The position numbers and the translations under genes were made by a program. Below the pieces are notes generated by a model. That model saw only the letters and a list, made by a program, of their open reading frames with translations. It did not search any database and was not told the origin of the DNA. Shown piece by piece: positions 35,391 to 44,155 of a stretch of DNA of 64,000 nt. Position 1 is the stretch's first letter. Each line of letters opens with the position of its first letter. Origin of the DNA: Microbacterium azadirachtae (GTDB taxonomy: Bacteria > Actinomycetota > Actinomycetes > Actinomycetales > Microbacteriaceae); NCBI RefSeq assembly GCF_000956505.1, contig NZ_JYIX01000030.1:1-64000 (forward strand), given 5' to 3'.

Positions 35391-35710
35391 GGGTTCCGTT
35401 CGAGCTGCTGTCACGCCGGGGCGCGTGCGCGCTCAGGGTACCGCGGGCCGGGAAACAGCAGGTGAAGCGTCGCTCCCCGGCGACGCTTCACGTCATCCGG
35501 CCCGGATCCGCTTCCGCACCCTCGCCGGATCCGATGACAAGAATTCGACGAGAACAACTCGAGAATGACGAGGCCGAGGTGCCAAGATGCTGTTGACGCA
35601 GCGTCATTCCGGGGTTGACCCGACCCCGCCACGGGTGCGCTGGTGCCGCCCTCCATGTCCGGAGCGGCGGTGTGGTGCGCCTCGGCGGGGAGGCCGTCCG
35701 GGGAGGTGTC
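35391..35710. other. Divergent intergenic region between synthetase and sigma factor genes
   Basis: No gene. A hairpin GTGAAGCGTCGC-tccccg-GCGACGCTTCAC occupies 35462-35491, and TGACGC-a-GCGTCA lies at 35594-35606 next to TTGACG/TTGACC -35-like boxes on the plus strand. The hairpin is placed to act in the leader or promoter of the synthetase gene, the second palindrome near the promoter of the sigma-factor gene. Confidence 0.5.
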
Positions 35711-37495
35711 ATGACCGAGGTCCGAAGCGATGCGGAGCTTCTCCGCGACGTGCGCGCCGGCGATCGCGGCGCCTACGACCTGCTCTGGCGTCGGCACTAT
35801 GGAGCGGGGATCCGCCTCGCAGGACGACTGGCGCCGTCACGCGCCGAAGATCTCGTGTCCGAGTCCTTCCTCGCCATCTACCAGCAGGTGACCACGACGC
35901 CGAACGGCCCGACCTTCGCGTTCCGCTCCTACCTGAAGGCCGTGATCCGCAACACCGCGATCCGCTGGCACAAGGATGCCCAGCGCCTCATCGACTCGGA
36001 CGACGTCGACGACGTCGAGCACCGGGACGCCCTGAGCTACGCGGAGCAGGAGTCGGAGTCCACCGACGTCCTCGCCGCCTTCCAGGAGCTGCCGGAGCGC
36101 TGGCAGCGCGTGCTCTGGCTGGCCGAGGTCGCGGACGCGAGCAGATCGGACATCGCCCGCGAGCTGCGGATCAGGCCCAACGCGGTCTCGGCTCTGCAGC
36201 GCCGCGCGCGCTCGGGACTGAAGTTCCAGTGGCTGAGCCGGCAGATCCCCGTCGCGCTGCGCGAAGAGACCTCCCATGTCGCGCGCCTACTGCCCCAGTA
36301 CCTCACGGAGCCCCGCAACGTCATGCTCGCCGCAGAGGTCGGCGCGCACACCTCGGACTGCGCAGACTGCCGCGAGCTGCTGGGCAGCCTGCGCGGGGGC
36401 GCCGCGCGGCTCCAGGGCACGACGCTGGCCGTCCTGCTCGGCTCCGCGGGGCTCTCGGTTCCGGCTGCCGCGTCGATGACCTCGGGGACGGCGGCCGCAG
36501 CCGCGGTCGTCTCCGCCGGCATCGGCGCCTCGGGCTGGTTCTTCGTCGGCGGCGGACTGATCGTCGCGGGATCCCTCGCTCTCGCCCCGCTGATGATCGT
36601 GGCGCCGGCCCTCCCCGTCCCCGCGCCGACTTCGGCACCCGCAGCCATCGCTGGACCCCTCCCCGACCTGACGCTCCCCCTGCTCGGACTCCCGAAGACG
36701 GGCCTCGATGAGGCCGTCGACACGGCGCCCATCCCGATCGGATCGGTCGAGCTCGGCCGGTGGATCACAGACCCGACGATCACCCCGATCGAGGTTCTCA
36801 CCGACCCGGTCGCCCAGTACATCCCGCCGAAACCGCAGCCCGCGGATCCCGGCGTCCCCGGGCCCGGAGATCCCGGATCCGGTACCGGAGGGACGCCGGG
36901 CCTCGACCCCGGCGTCACCACCCCGACGGATATCGCGGCCTACGTCGCCCCGATGATCACCGGACGGACCGCCCCGGGCAACGCCGTCGCGATCGACTTC
37001 GCCGCCCAGCGATACGCGGTCGACGTCGCCCCCGATGGATCCTGGACCTTCGACACCCGCCCGCTGGCATTCGATCCCGGGACCTACGACTACTCCGTCT
37101 GGGCGTTCACGCCCACGGAACAGTCCCTCGCGACCACGGGGACCCTCACGCTGCAGACACCGACGGTGCAGGGGTTCGAGCAGCTCGCCGGGCCGATGCC
37201 CCTCGACGAGGCGCGCACCACCGGGCTCGTGATCTCGATCACCGGACCGGCGAACGGCACGGTCTGGGTGTCGACCCCCACGACCGACGCGACCGTCACG
37301 CTGGACGACACCGGTCACGCGGTCCGGCGGATCAGGATGCTCGCCGACGGGTGGTACCCGTTCGGCTTCTCGGTCATCGATGCCGACTGGTACTCCGGGC
37401 CGGCCTTCGCGGCCAACGTCGACGTCCTCGACCCCAGCCGGGGCCCGGACTGGCCGCGCGGCGGCGGAGGCGTGTTCGAGATCGTCGACCCCTGA
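35711..37495 (+). CDS. ECF sigma factor fused to zinc-finger, TM and outer Ig-like domain
   Basis: 594 residues. Sigma region 2 at about 10-85 (DLVSESFLAIYQ, FRSYLKAVIRNTAIRWHKDA) and region 4 at about 120-172 (RSDIARELRIRPNAVSALQRR) are followed by an anti-sigma-like H213-x3-C217-x2-C220 element, a hydrophobic segment 278-300 that spans the membrane, a Pro-rich linker and about 200 residues with Ig-like strands (ITGRTAPGNAVAIDFAAQRY, FGFSVIDADWY). One polypeptide therefore combines sigma factor, anti-sigma zinc element and external sensor. Release of the sigma part would need proteolysis. Start at ATG with GGGAGG five bases upstream. Comparable ECF groups with C-terminal membrane extensions are known. 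Confidence 0.85.
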   Translation: MTEVRSDAELLRDVRAGDRGAYDLLWRRHYGAGIRLAGRLAPSRAEDLVSESFLAIYQQVTTTPNGPTFAFRSYLKAVIRNTAIRWHKDAQRLIDSDDVDDVEHRDALSYAEQESESTDVLAAFQELPERWQRVLWLAEVADASRSDIARELRIRPNAVSALQRRARSGLKFQWLSRQIPVALREETSHVARLLPQYLTEPRNVMLAAEVGAHTSDCADCRELLGSLRGGAARLQGTTLAVLLGSAGLSVPAAASMTSGTAAAAAVVSAGIGASGWFFVGGGLIVAGSLALAPLMIVAPALPVPAPTSAPAAIAGPLPDLTLPLLGLPKTGLDEAVDTAPIPIGSVELGRWITDPTITPIEVLTDPVAQYIPPKPQPADPGVPGPGDPGSGTGGTPGLDPGVTTPTDIAAYVAPMITGRTAPGNAVAIDFAAQRYAVDVAPDGSWTFDTRPLAFDPGTYDYSVWAFTPTEQSLATTGTLTLQTPTVQGFEQLAGPMPLDEARTTGLVISITGPANGTVWVSTPTTDATVTLDDTGHAVRRIRMLADGWYPFGFSVIDADWYSGPAFAANVDVLDPSRGPDWPRGGGGVFEIVDP

Positions 37496-37532
37496 GCTCG
37501 GCGGCGGGGATCCGGCCGTCCCGAACGCCGGA

Positions 37533-37922
37533 TCAGCCCGCGCCGGGCGGGGTGCGCTTCGAGTCGGCGAGCTCGTCGACCACGAGGGAGCGCTCGTCGA
37601 TCGTGCCGTTGCGGTAGGCCTGGCGGCCGACCATGTGCGCGGACAGCGGGGCGGTCGCGAACTGCATGAGCACGATGGGAGCCACGAGCAGCAGCCCCAG
37701 CGCGACGCCGATCACGGACCGCTGCGAGAGCGCGATCGCCAGGCAGATCAGCAGCAGCCCGAGGACCTGCGGCTTGGTGGCGGCATGCAGCCGGTTCGGC
37801 ACATCGCGCAGGCGCAGCAGGCCGATCGCGGCGATGAGGCACAGCAGCGCGCCGATCAGCACGAGCACCCAGACCGCGGTGTCGACGACGACATCGGGGA
37901 TCCTCAGCTCGAAGACGTTCAT
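37533..37922 (-). CDS. mrpG: Mrp Na+/H+ antiporter subunit G
   Basis: 129 residues, three membrane helices. LIAAIGLLRLRDVPNRLHAATKPQ is the MnhG/MrpG signature. Last gene of a six-gene antiporter operon; it starts 58 bp after the subunit F stop, with a GGGGAG ribosome site. Part of the large membrane complex that exchanges Na+ (or K+) for protons in pH and salt homeostasis. Confidence 0.93.
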   Translation of the reverse strand: MNVFELRIPDVVVDTAVWVLVLIGALLCLIAAIGLLRLRDVPNRLHAATKPQVLGLLLICLAIALSQRSVIGVALGLLLVAPIVLMQFATAPLSAHMVGRQAYRNGTIDERSLVVDELADSKRTPPGAG

Positions 37923-37980
37923 CGCGCTCCCCCGACCCTTGGGGTGCGGCGGGCGAAGGCCCGGTTCCTGGTGACGGCGT

Positions 37981-38250
37981 TCATGATGGCGTGTTGTCCC
38001 TCCGCGCGACGTAGCGGGCGACCGAGATGGATCCGAACACGCCGACCGCGGCGACGACGATCAGCACCGGCAGCGTGCGGGTGTGGTGGTTGATCGCCAT
38101 GTCGGCGCCGAGCACGCACATGACCTCGGTGAGGAGCACGTCGGCGGCCACCGCCCGGTCCAGGATCGATGGCCCGATGACGATGCGGATCACGGCCAGT
38201 ACGGCGGCGACCGCGAACACGATCATGATGACGAGCAGCAGCGGGTTCAT
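37981..38250 (-). CDS. mrpF: Mrp antiporter subunit F
   Basis: 89 residues, three helices. VIGPSILDRAVAADVLLTEV is the MrpF signature (GP-x-x-x-DR-x-x-A-x-D). ATGA overlap with subunit E upstream. Small structural subunit of the Mrp complex. Confidence 0.92.
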   Translation of the reverse strand: MNPLLLVIMIVFAVAAVLAVIRIVIGPSILDRAVAADVLLTEVMCVLGADMAINHHTRTLPVLIVVAAVGVFGSISVARYVARRDNTPS

Positions 38251-38906
38251 CGGCGACCCTCCTCGGATCCCTGTGCCGGGCCGGATCCCTTCGGCCGGTG
38301 CGGCTTCGGCGAGCTCCCGGCCACCGTACCCCCGAGGCGGTCCTCCTCGGCGCGTTCGTCGGCACGCAGCCGCGCCGCCTGCGCGGGCGAGCCGAGTGCG
38401 CGCACGATGCGGCGCTCCCAGCGGAGCACCCCGGCGCGCTGCCGCTCCACGTCCTCGAGAGACCGCACGCCGATCACGTGCAGGTACAGGGTGCGGGTAT
38501 CGCGCTCTGCCTCGACCACGAGGGACCCGGGGATGAGCGACGACGTCACCGCGACGTGCGTCATGACGAGATCGTCGGCGTAGCGCAGCGGCACGGCGAT
38601 GATCGCGGCTCCCGGTGCGCGCCGGGGGTTCAGCACCTGCACGGCGACGCTGAGCGAGCCGTGCACGACGGCCGCCAGGAACTGCACCACCAGCAGCGCC
38701 GCCCACCACAGGTTGATCCGCCCGGAGAGCTCGATCGTGGGCAGCCGGAACACGCGCGTCACGAACAGCGCCACCGCGATGCCGGTCACGGCAGAGAGCA
38801 CCGTGAACTGGCCCCAGAGCAGCATCCACAGCACCACGAGCCAGAGCAGGAACGGCAGCTGCAGGCCGATCTCGCGCCAGAGTCCGCGCCTCGCCTCGGT
38901 GCTCAT
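38247..38906 (-). CDS. mrpE: Mrp antiporter subunit E
   Basis: 219 residues. N-terminal two to three helices with LLWGQFTVLSAVTGIAVAL, then the MrpE cytoplasmic domain (VPLRYADDLVMTHVAVTSSL, SLVVEAERDTRTLYLHVI). The last 45 residues are a charged extension beyond the usual family length. Overlaps subunits D and F by 4 bp each. Confidence 0.92.
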   Translation of the reverse strand: MSTEARRGLWREIGLQLPFLLWLVVLWMLLWGQFTVLSAVTGIAVALFVTRVFRLPTIELSGRINLWWAALLVVQFLAAVVHGSLSVAVQVLNPRRAPGAAIIAVPLRYADDLVMTHVAVTSSLIPGSLVVEAERDTRTLYLHVIGVRSLEDVERQRAGVLRWERRIVRALGSPAQAARLRADERAEEDRLGGTVAGSSPKPHRPKGSGPAQGSEEGRR

Positions 38907-40468
38907 GATGAGGCCTCATCCCCGTCGAGCATGTCGAGGTGCACAGGCTGCAGCAGGTTCGCGCCGATCCGCTCGCAGAGCCCGTAGATCGGGCCCGCGA
39001 ACACGGTCAGCGCAAGGGTGACGGCGACCATGCCGCCGGTCGCGAAGGTCATGATGGTCGGGATCCGGCGCCGCTCCTGCTGCTCGTCATCGGCCGCCGG
39101 CGCGCTGCCGAGATGGGCGATGCGCTCGTTCTCCTGCTCCTCCGGCGTCTCGTCCTTGTCGCGCCAGAACGCGAGGTTCCACGCGCGCATGAGGGCGTAG
39201 AGCGTGAGCAGGGAGGTGAGCACGCCTCCGACGATGAGCACCCAGATCAGGGGCGTCGCCACCTGCGCCGCCGCCTGGAACAGCGCGAACTTGCCGATGA
39301 AGCCCGAGAACGGCGGCAGTCCGCCGAGGTTGATCGCGGGCACGAAGTACAGCACCGCGATGAGCGGCGCGGCCTTCATGAGCCCGCGCACCTTGAGGAT
39401 CGACGTGCTGCCGGCCCGGCGCTCGACGAGCCCCACCGCGAGGAACAGCGTGGTCTGCACGATGATGTGGTGCACGATGTAGTACACCGTGGCGCCGATT
39501 GCGGCAGGCGTCGCGATCGCCAGGCCGAACACCATGTAGCCGACATGGCTCACCAGCGTGAACGACAGGATCCTCTTCAGCTCCGCCTGCGCGACCGCGC
39601 CGAGTATGCCGATCACCATCGTCGCGAGCGCCACGATCATGAGCACCGTGTTGATGCTCGACACGTTGAACAGCTGGGTCTCGGTGCGGATCAGCGCGTA
39701 CACGCCGACCTTCGTCAGCAGGCCGGCGAAAACCGCCGTGACCGGTGCGGGCGCCGTCGGATACGAGTCCGGCAGCCAGAACGACATCGGGAACACGGCC
39801 GCCTTGATGCCGAACGCGACCACGAGCATGAGGTGCAGCACGAGCTGCGTACTGGGCGGGATCTCGCCGATGCGCTCCGCGATCTGGGCCATGTTCACGG
39901 TGCCGAGAGCGGCGTAGATGAGCGCGATCGCGACGAGGAACAGCACAGAGGACACGAGCGAGACGACGATGTAGACCGCGCCGGTGCGGATGCGCGACTC
40001 GGTGCTCCCCAGCGTGATGAGCACGTAGGACGCGACCAGCAGGATCTCGAAACCGACGTAGAGGTTGAACAGGTCGCCCGCGATGAACGCGTTGAAGATG
40101 CCCGCGGCCAGGATCAGGTAGGACGGGTTGAAGATCGAGATCGGGGTCTCCTCGGCCCCGTCCGCCGCGCCCTGGCCCACCGAGAAGAGCAGGACCGCGA
40201 CCAGCACGATGCTCGACACGAGCACGAGCAGGGCGGCGAGCCGGTCGACGTAGAGCACGATGCCGAACGGGGCGGGCCAGCCGCCCACCATGACGGCGAT
40301 CGGCTTGGTCTGGTCCACCACCACGAGGAGGGTCGCGGCGATCACCGAGACCGCGGCGAGCGTGGCGACCGTGACGATGACCTGCACGCGCGTGTTGCGG
40401 CCGAACACGAGCGTGATCGCCGCGCCCAGCAAGGGGAGGGCGACGAGCAGGGGGACGAGGGCGTTCAT
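38903..40468 (-). CDS. mrpD: Mrp antiporter subunit D
   Basis: 521 residues, about fourteen helices, homologous to complex I NuoM/N-type proton-pumping subunits. FGIKAAVFPMSFWLPDSYPTAP contains the conserved Lys and the loop typical of the family. 4-bp overlaps at both ends show full translational coupling within the operon. A short charged tail follows the last helix region. Confidence 0.94.
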   Translation of the reverse strand: MNALVPLLVALPLLGAAITLVFGRNTRVQVIVTVATLAAVSVIAATLLVVVDQTKPIAVMVGGWPAPFGIVLYVDRLAALLVLVSSIVLVAVLLFSVGQGAADGAEETPISIFNPSYLILAAGIFNAFIAGDLFNLYVGFEILLVASYVLITLGSTESRIRTGAVYIVVSLVSSVLFLVAIALIYAALGTVNMAQIAERIGEIPPSTQLVLHLMLVVAFGIKAAVFPMSFWLPDSYPTAPAPVTAVFAGLLTKVGVYALIRTETQLFNVSSINTVLMIVALATMVIGILGAVAQAELKRILSFTLVSHVGYMVFGLAIATPAAIGATVYYIVHHIIVQTTLFLAVGLVERRAGSTSILKVRGLMKAAPLIAVLYFVPAINLGGLPPFSGFIGKFALFQAAAQVATPLIWVLIVGGVLTSLLTLYALMRAWNLAFWRDKDETPEEQENERIAHLGSAPAADDEQQERRRIPTIMTFATGGMVAVTLALTVFAGPIYGLCERIGANLLQPVHLDMLDGDEASS

Positions 40469-41091
40469 CGCGGCTCCTCCCCCGGGTTGCGGTCGTCGTC
40501 TGTCTCGGTCGGGCGCGCTCCCCCGGGGTCGTCGAGCGAGGACGCCGAAGGCGACCGGGACGAAACGCCGTCCGCCGAAGCGGGCCGTGGATCCGGCCGG
40601 TCGACGGGGGCGTCATCGACGAGGCCGTCCAGATCCTTCGCATGCAGCACGCGGATCGGGGAGGTCGCGACGCCCACGAAGTCCGTCGTGGCGTCCTCGT
40701 CCTCGAGATCGACCTCGTCGTCCATGAGGTCTTCCTCGATCTCCGTGCGCTCGCGCAGGGCGATGTCCGTCTCGTCGTCCTCGACCGTGTCCGCCTTGCC
40801 CAGCTGCCAGGAGCGGTAGATGAGCGCGAGCAGGAAGGCGGAGACGGCGAACGTGATCACGATCGCGGTGAGGGTGAGCGCCTGTGGCAGCGGATCGCTC
40901 ACGTCGCCGTCGGTGCCGTAGAACGGTGCGCGTCCCGGCCGGCCCATCACGATGAGCAGCAGCAGGTTCACGGCATTGCCGAGCAGCAGGAAGCCGATCA
41001 GCACACGGGTCAGGCTGCGCTCGAGCATCGCGTACACGCCGCAGCCGAAGAGCACCGCCATGACGATGATCAGCACGAGGGAGACGTCCAT
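40465..41091 (-). CDS. mrpC: Mrp antiporter subunit C with acidic C-terminal extension
   Basis: 208 residues. Residues 1-110 are the NuoK-like MrpC with three helices (GCGVYAMLERSLTRVLIGFLL, PLPQALTLTAIVITFAVSA). Residues 115-208 are an Asp/Glu-rich tail absent from typical MrpC (about 110-125 residues) and probably disordered; its last part is encoded by an interspersed repeat. The start shares an A with the stop of the subunit A gene. Confidence 0.9.
   Translation of the reverse strand: MDVSLVLIIVMAVLFGCGVYAMLERSLTRVLIGFLLLGNAVNLLLLIVMGRPGRAPFYGTDGDVSDPLPQALTLTAIVITFAVSAFLLALIYRSWQLGKADTVEDDETDIALRERTEIEEDLMDDEVDLEDEDATTDFVGVATSPIRVLHAKDLDGLVDDAPVDRPDPRPASADGVSSRSPSASSLDDPGGARPTETDDDRNPGEEPR
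40527..40568. repeat. Interspersed repeat copy E in mrpC tail
   Basis: GGTCGTCGAGCGAGGACGCC followed by GAAGGCGACCGGGACGAAAC and GC matches, with scattered changes, the reverse complement of copy D (18651-18692). Confidence 0.68.
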
Positions 41092-44036
41092 CAGATGTCC
41101 ACCCCCCGCGCGCGCATCTCGAGCGTCTGCCGGTCGACCTCGGCGCCGAGGCTGCGCAGCACGTCGAGCACGAGCCCGATCACGACGAGGTAGACGCCGA
41201 TGTCGAAGAAGGTCGAACTGACGAACTCGATGTGTCCGACCACGGGGATCTCGGCTTCCCACACGGCGCTGGAGAGGGGTGCGAGCCCGAAGAACAGCGG
41301 CACCACGGCTGCGCCGACGGCGAGGATGAGCCCCGCCCCCAGCAGGCGCCCGGCATCCGTGGGTGCCGCGGCGCCGAGCTCCCAGCGCCCGCCCGCGATG
41401 TAGCGCATGACCAGGGCCATGCCCGCGACGAGGCCGCCGGCGAAGCCGCCGCCCGGAGCGTTGTGGCCCGCGAAGAGCAGGTAGATCGACACGACGATGA
41501 TCGTGTGGAACAGGATCCGCACGATCACCTCGAGCAGGATCGAGCGATTCTCGGGCTTGACGTTGCCTCCGCCGACGAGCCAGGCGCGCGGGGCCGTGTC
41601 GCCGGCCGTCTGCACGCGCACGCCCTCGGTCGTCTCGACGAGCGGCCGGCGGCGCGCTGTGCGCGGCCCCTCCGGCAGCGCCCTCGTGGCGGAGAGCCGG
41701 TCGGCGCGATGCGTGACGAACACGAGCGAGGCGACGCCCGTGGCCGCGAGCACGAGCACGGACAGCTCCCCCATCGTGTCCCAGCCGCGCAGGTCGACCA
41801 GCGCCACGTTCACGACGTTCTTGCCGTGCCCCAGCTCGTAGGCCAGCTTCGGGAAGGCTGCGGAGATGGGATCCGCAACGCGGGATCCCGTGGCGACGAT
41901 CGCCACGCACGCCATCATCACGCCCGCGGCGATGCCGAGGATCGCGCGCGGCACCCGGCCGACAGAGGCGTTGTGCTCCCCCATCCGCGCCGGCAGCCGC
42001 CGGAGCACCAGGGCGAAGGTGACGAGGGTCACGGTCTCGACGAGGATCTGCGTGAGCGCGAGGTCAGGAGCGCCGCTCGTGCCGAACAGCACGACCATGC
42101 CGAGACCCGTGACGGAGACCAGCACGACGCCGGTGTAGCGCTTCTGCGCCCGGATCGCGAGCAGTCCCGCGAAGATCATGATCGGCGCGACCACGAGCTG
42201 CACCGGCGTGTGCCAGGCGCTCAACTGCGCGTTCGCGGGTCCGCCGGCGATGAGCGCGGTGGCTTCGGCGGCGATCACGACGACGAAGATCGTGCCCACG
42301 TAGACCGGCAGAGATCCGCGCTGCGTGAGCGACGTCGTGACCACGGAAAGGCGGTCGACGCTGCGCATCGCGAGGTAGTACGCATCCTGGGCGGTGAACG
42401 GCAGCAGGCGCGGACGGCGGCCCCAGCCGAGGCGGCGCGTGAGCGGGAACAGGGCGAGGCCGAGCAGCACCGCCCCGAGCGACAGGAACAGGGCGGGGGC
42501 GAGCCCGTGCCAGAGCGCGAGGTACCCGGGATCCAGGGCCGACCCGTCGTAGCCGGGGGCCTTCGCGTCGTCCGCGAAGCCGTAGAGCACCACAGTGACG
42601 GCCGAGGCGAGCGGGCCGAGGACGAGCGTGGCGAAGGCGAGGATCACCGGCGACACCAGGAAGCCGAAGGGCGGCGAGGGCCATTCCGTGTCGGGCATAT
42701 ATGCGCCCGCCGCATCCTTCTTCCGCCAGAAGGCGCCCCAGAGGAACCTTGCTCCGTATGCCGCGGTGAGAATGGATCCGAGGATCACGCCCGCGAGGGC
42801 GACGATCCCCCAGGGGGATCCGCGCTGGGACTCATCGAAGAGAGCCGCGAGCGTGGACTCCTTCGCCGCGAATCCGATCGTCGGGGGGATCCCCATCATG
42901 GATCCGACCGCGAGGAATCCGGAGATCGCGAGCAGCGGGGCCTGACGCCCGACGCCGCTGATCTCGTTGACGTCACGGGTGGAGAGCTGGCGGTCGATGA
43001 CGCCGACGATGAGGAACAGCGACGACTTGAACAGGGCGTGGCTGATCACGAGGGCGAGCCCGGCGAGCATCGCATCCGGGGTGCCGTAGCCCAGCACGAC
43101 GGTGAAGAAGCCGAGCTGGCTCACGGTGCCGAACGCGAGGATGCGCTTGAGGTCGGTCTCGCGCAGCGCCTGCACGCCGCCAAGCAGCATCGTGAACACG
43201 CCCAGCGTGATCGTGATCGGACGCCACGGCCCCGAGAGGGCGAACACGGGGGCGAACCGCGCGATGAGGTAGATGCCCGCCTTCACCATGGCCGCGGCGT
43301 GCAGGTAGGCGCTCACGGGCGTCGGCGCCGCCATGGCGCCAGGCAGCCAGAAGTGGAACGGGAAGATCGCGGACTTGCTGAGCGCACCGACCAGCAGCAG
43401 CACGATCGCGGCGTCGACCAACGGCCCCGTCGGCGCGAGCTCCAGGATCCGCGACATGCTCGAGGTGCCGGCATCGACGGCCAGGAAGACCACGCCGATG
43501 AACATCGCCAGTCCGCCGAGCGTGGTCACCAGCAGCGCCTGCAGCGCCGCACGACGGCTTGCACCGCGGCGGTGATAGTGCCCGATCAGCAGGTAGGAGA
43601 GGATGCTGGTCAGCTCCCAGAACATGACCAGCAGCACGAGATCGTCGGTGGTCACCAGGCCGTACATCGCACCGGCGAAGGCCAGCAGCACGGCGGCGAA
43701 CTGCCCGATGCCCTCTTTCGACCCGCGGAAGTACCACCGGCAGTAGAGCAGCACGAGCGCGCCGACGCCGGTGACGATGAGGGCGAGCAGCCAGCTCAGC
43801 TCGTCGAGCCGGAAGGAGAGCGACAGCCCGAGTTGCGGGATCCAGTCGATCGACTCGCGCGGGACGAGGGCGGGATCCCCGGATCCGGCCAGCACCTGCG
43901 GCGTGAGCACCACCAGGTGTACGAAGGCAGCCGCCGGGACGAGCGCCGCGACGGCGAACGCGCGTGCTCCGATCCAGGAGACCAGCAGCGGCAGCAGCAG
44001 AGACGCGAGGGCGAACACAGCGAGGAGTGTCAGCAC
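41091..44036 (-). CDS. mrpA: Mrp antiporter subunit A fused with B
   Basis: 981 residues. Residues 1-780 are the NuoL-like MrpA with about eighteen helices (FHFWLPGAMAAPTPVSAYLH, the TM7 Lys/His region), and residues 820-975 are MrpB (VRILFHTIIVVSIYLLFAGH, APGGGFAGGLVAG). This AB fusion is normal for Actinobacteria. GTG start with GAGGAG upstream. First gene of the operon, so the promoter must lie between 44037 and 44155. Confidence 0.95.
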   Translation of the reverse strand: MLTLLAVFALASLLLPLLVSWIGARAFAVAALVPAAAFVHLVVLTPQVLAGSGDPALVPRESIDWIPQLGLSLSFRLDELSWLLALIVTGVGALVLLYCRWYFRGSKEGIGQFAAVLLAFAGAMYGLVTTDDLVLLVMFWELTSILSYLLIGHYHRRGASRRAALQALLVTTLGGLAMFIGVVFLAVDAGTSSMSRILELAPTGPLVDAAIVLLLVGALSKSAIFPFHFWLPGAMAAPTPVSAYLHAAAMVKAGIYLIARFAPVFALSGPWRPITITLGVFTMLLGGVQALRETDLKRILAFGTVSQLGFFTVVLGYGTPDAMLAGLALVISHALFKSSLFLIVGVIDRQLSTRDVNEISGVGRQAPLLAISGFLAVGSMMGIPPTIGFAAKESTLAALFDESQRGSPWGIVALAGVILGSILTAAYGARFLWGAFWRKKDAAGAYMPDTEWPSPPFGFLVSPVILAFATLVLGPLASAVTVVLYGFADDAKAPGYDGSALDPGYLALWHGLAPALFLSLGAVLLGLALFPLTRRLGWGRRPRLLPFTAQDAYYLAMRSVDRLSVVTTSLTQRGSLPVYVGTIFVVVIAAEATALIAGGPANAQLSAWHTPVQLVVAPIMIFAGLLAIRAQKRYTGVVLVSVTGLGMVVLFGTSGAPDLALTQILVETVTLVTFALVLRRLPARMGEHNASVGRVPRAILGIAAGVMMACVAIVATGSRVADPISAAFPKLAYELGHGKNVVNVALVDLRGWDTMGELSVLVLAATGVASLVFVTHRADRLSATRALPEGPRTARRRPLVETTEGVRVQTAGDTAPRAWLVGGGNVKPENRSILLEVIVRILFHTIIVVSIYLLFAGHNAPGGGFAGGLVAGMALVMRYIAGGRWELGAAAPTDAGRLLGAGLILAVGAAVVPLFFGLAPLSSAVWEAEIPVVGHIEFVSSTFFDIGVYLVVIGLVLDVLRSLGAEVDRQTLEMRARGVDI

Positions 44037-44155
44037 GGCGGTCTCCTCTGGCTCGTCGGTCTCTGCGTGCTCAACGCGTGAGCGTGCAAGTCGACACAGG
44101 CGGGCGGGTTCGGATCCAGTTTACGTGCCGGGACCGGCATCCTCCGCCGCGAACG

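Noticed and set aside
31272..35465. 1397-codon plus-strand open frame opposite the synthetase
   Set aside because: It is the GC-rich antisense shadow of the NRPS-like gene: low complexity, rich in His, Arg, Glu and Gly, no domain pattern.
41232..44081. 949-codon plus-strand open frame opposite mrpA
   Set aside because: Antisense shadow of a strongly conserved antiporter gene; composition dominated by Arg, Glu, His and Gly.
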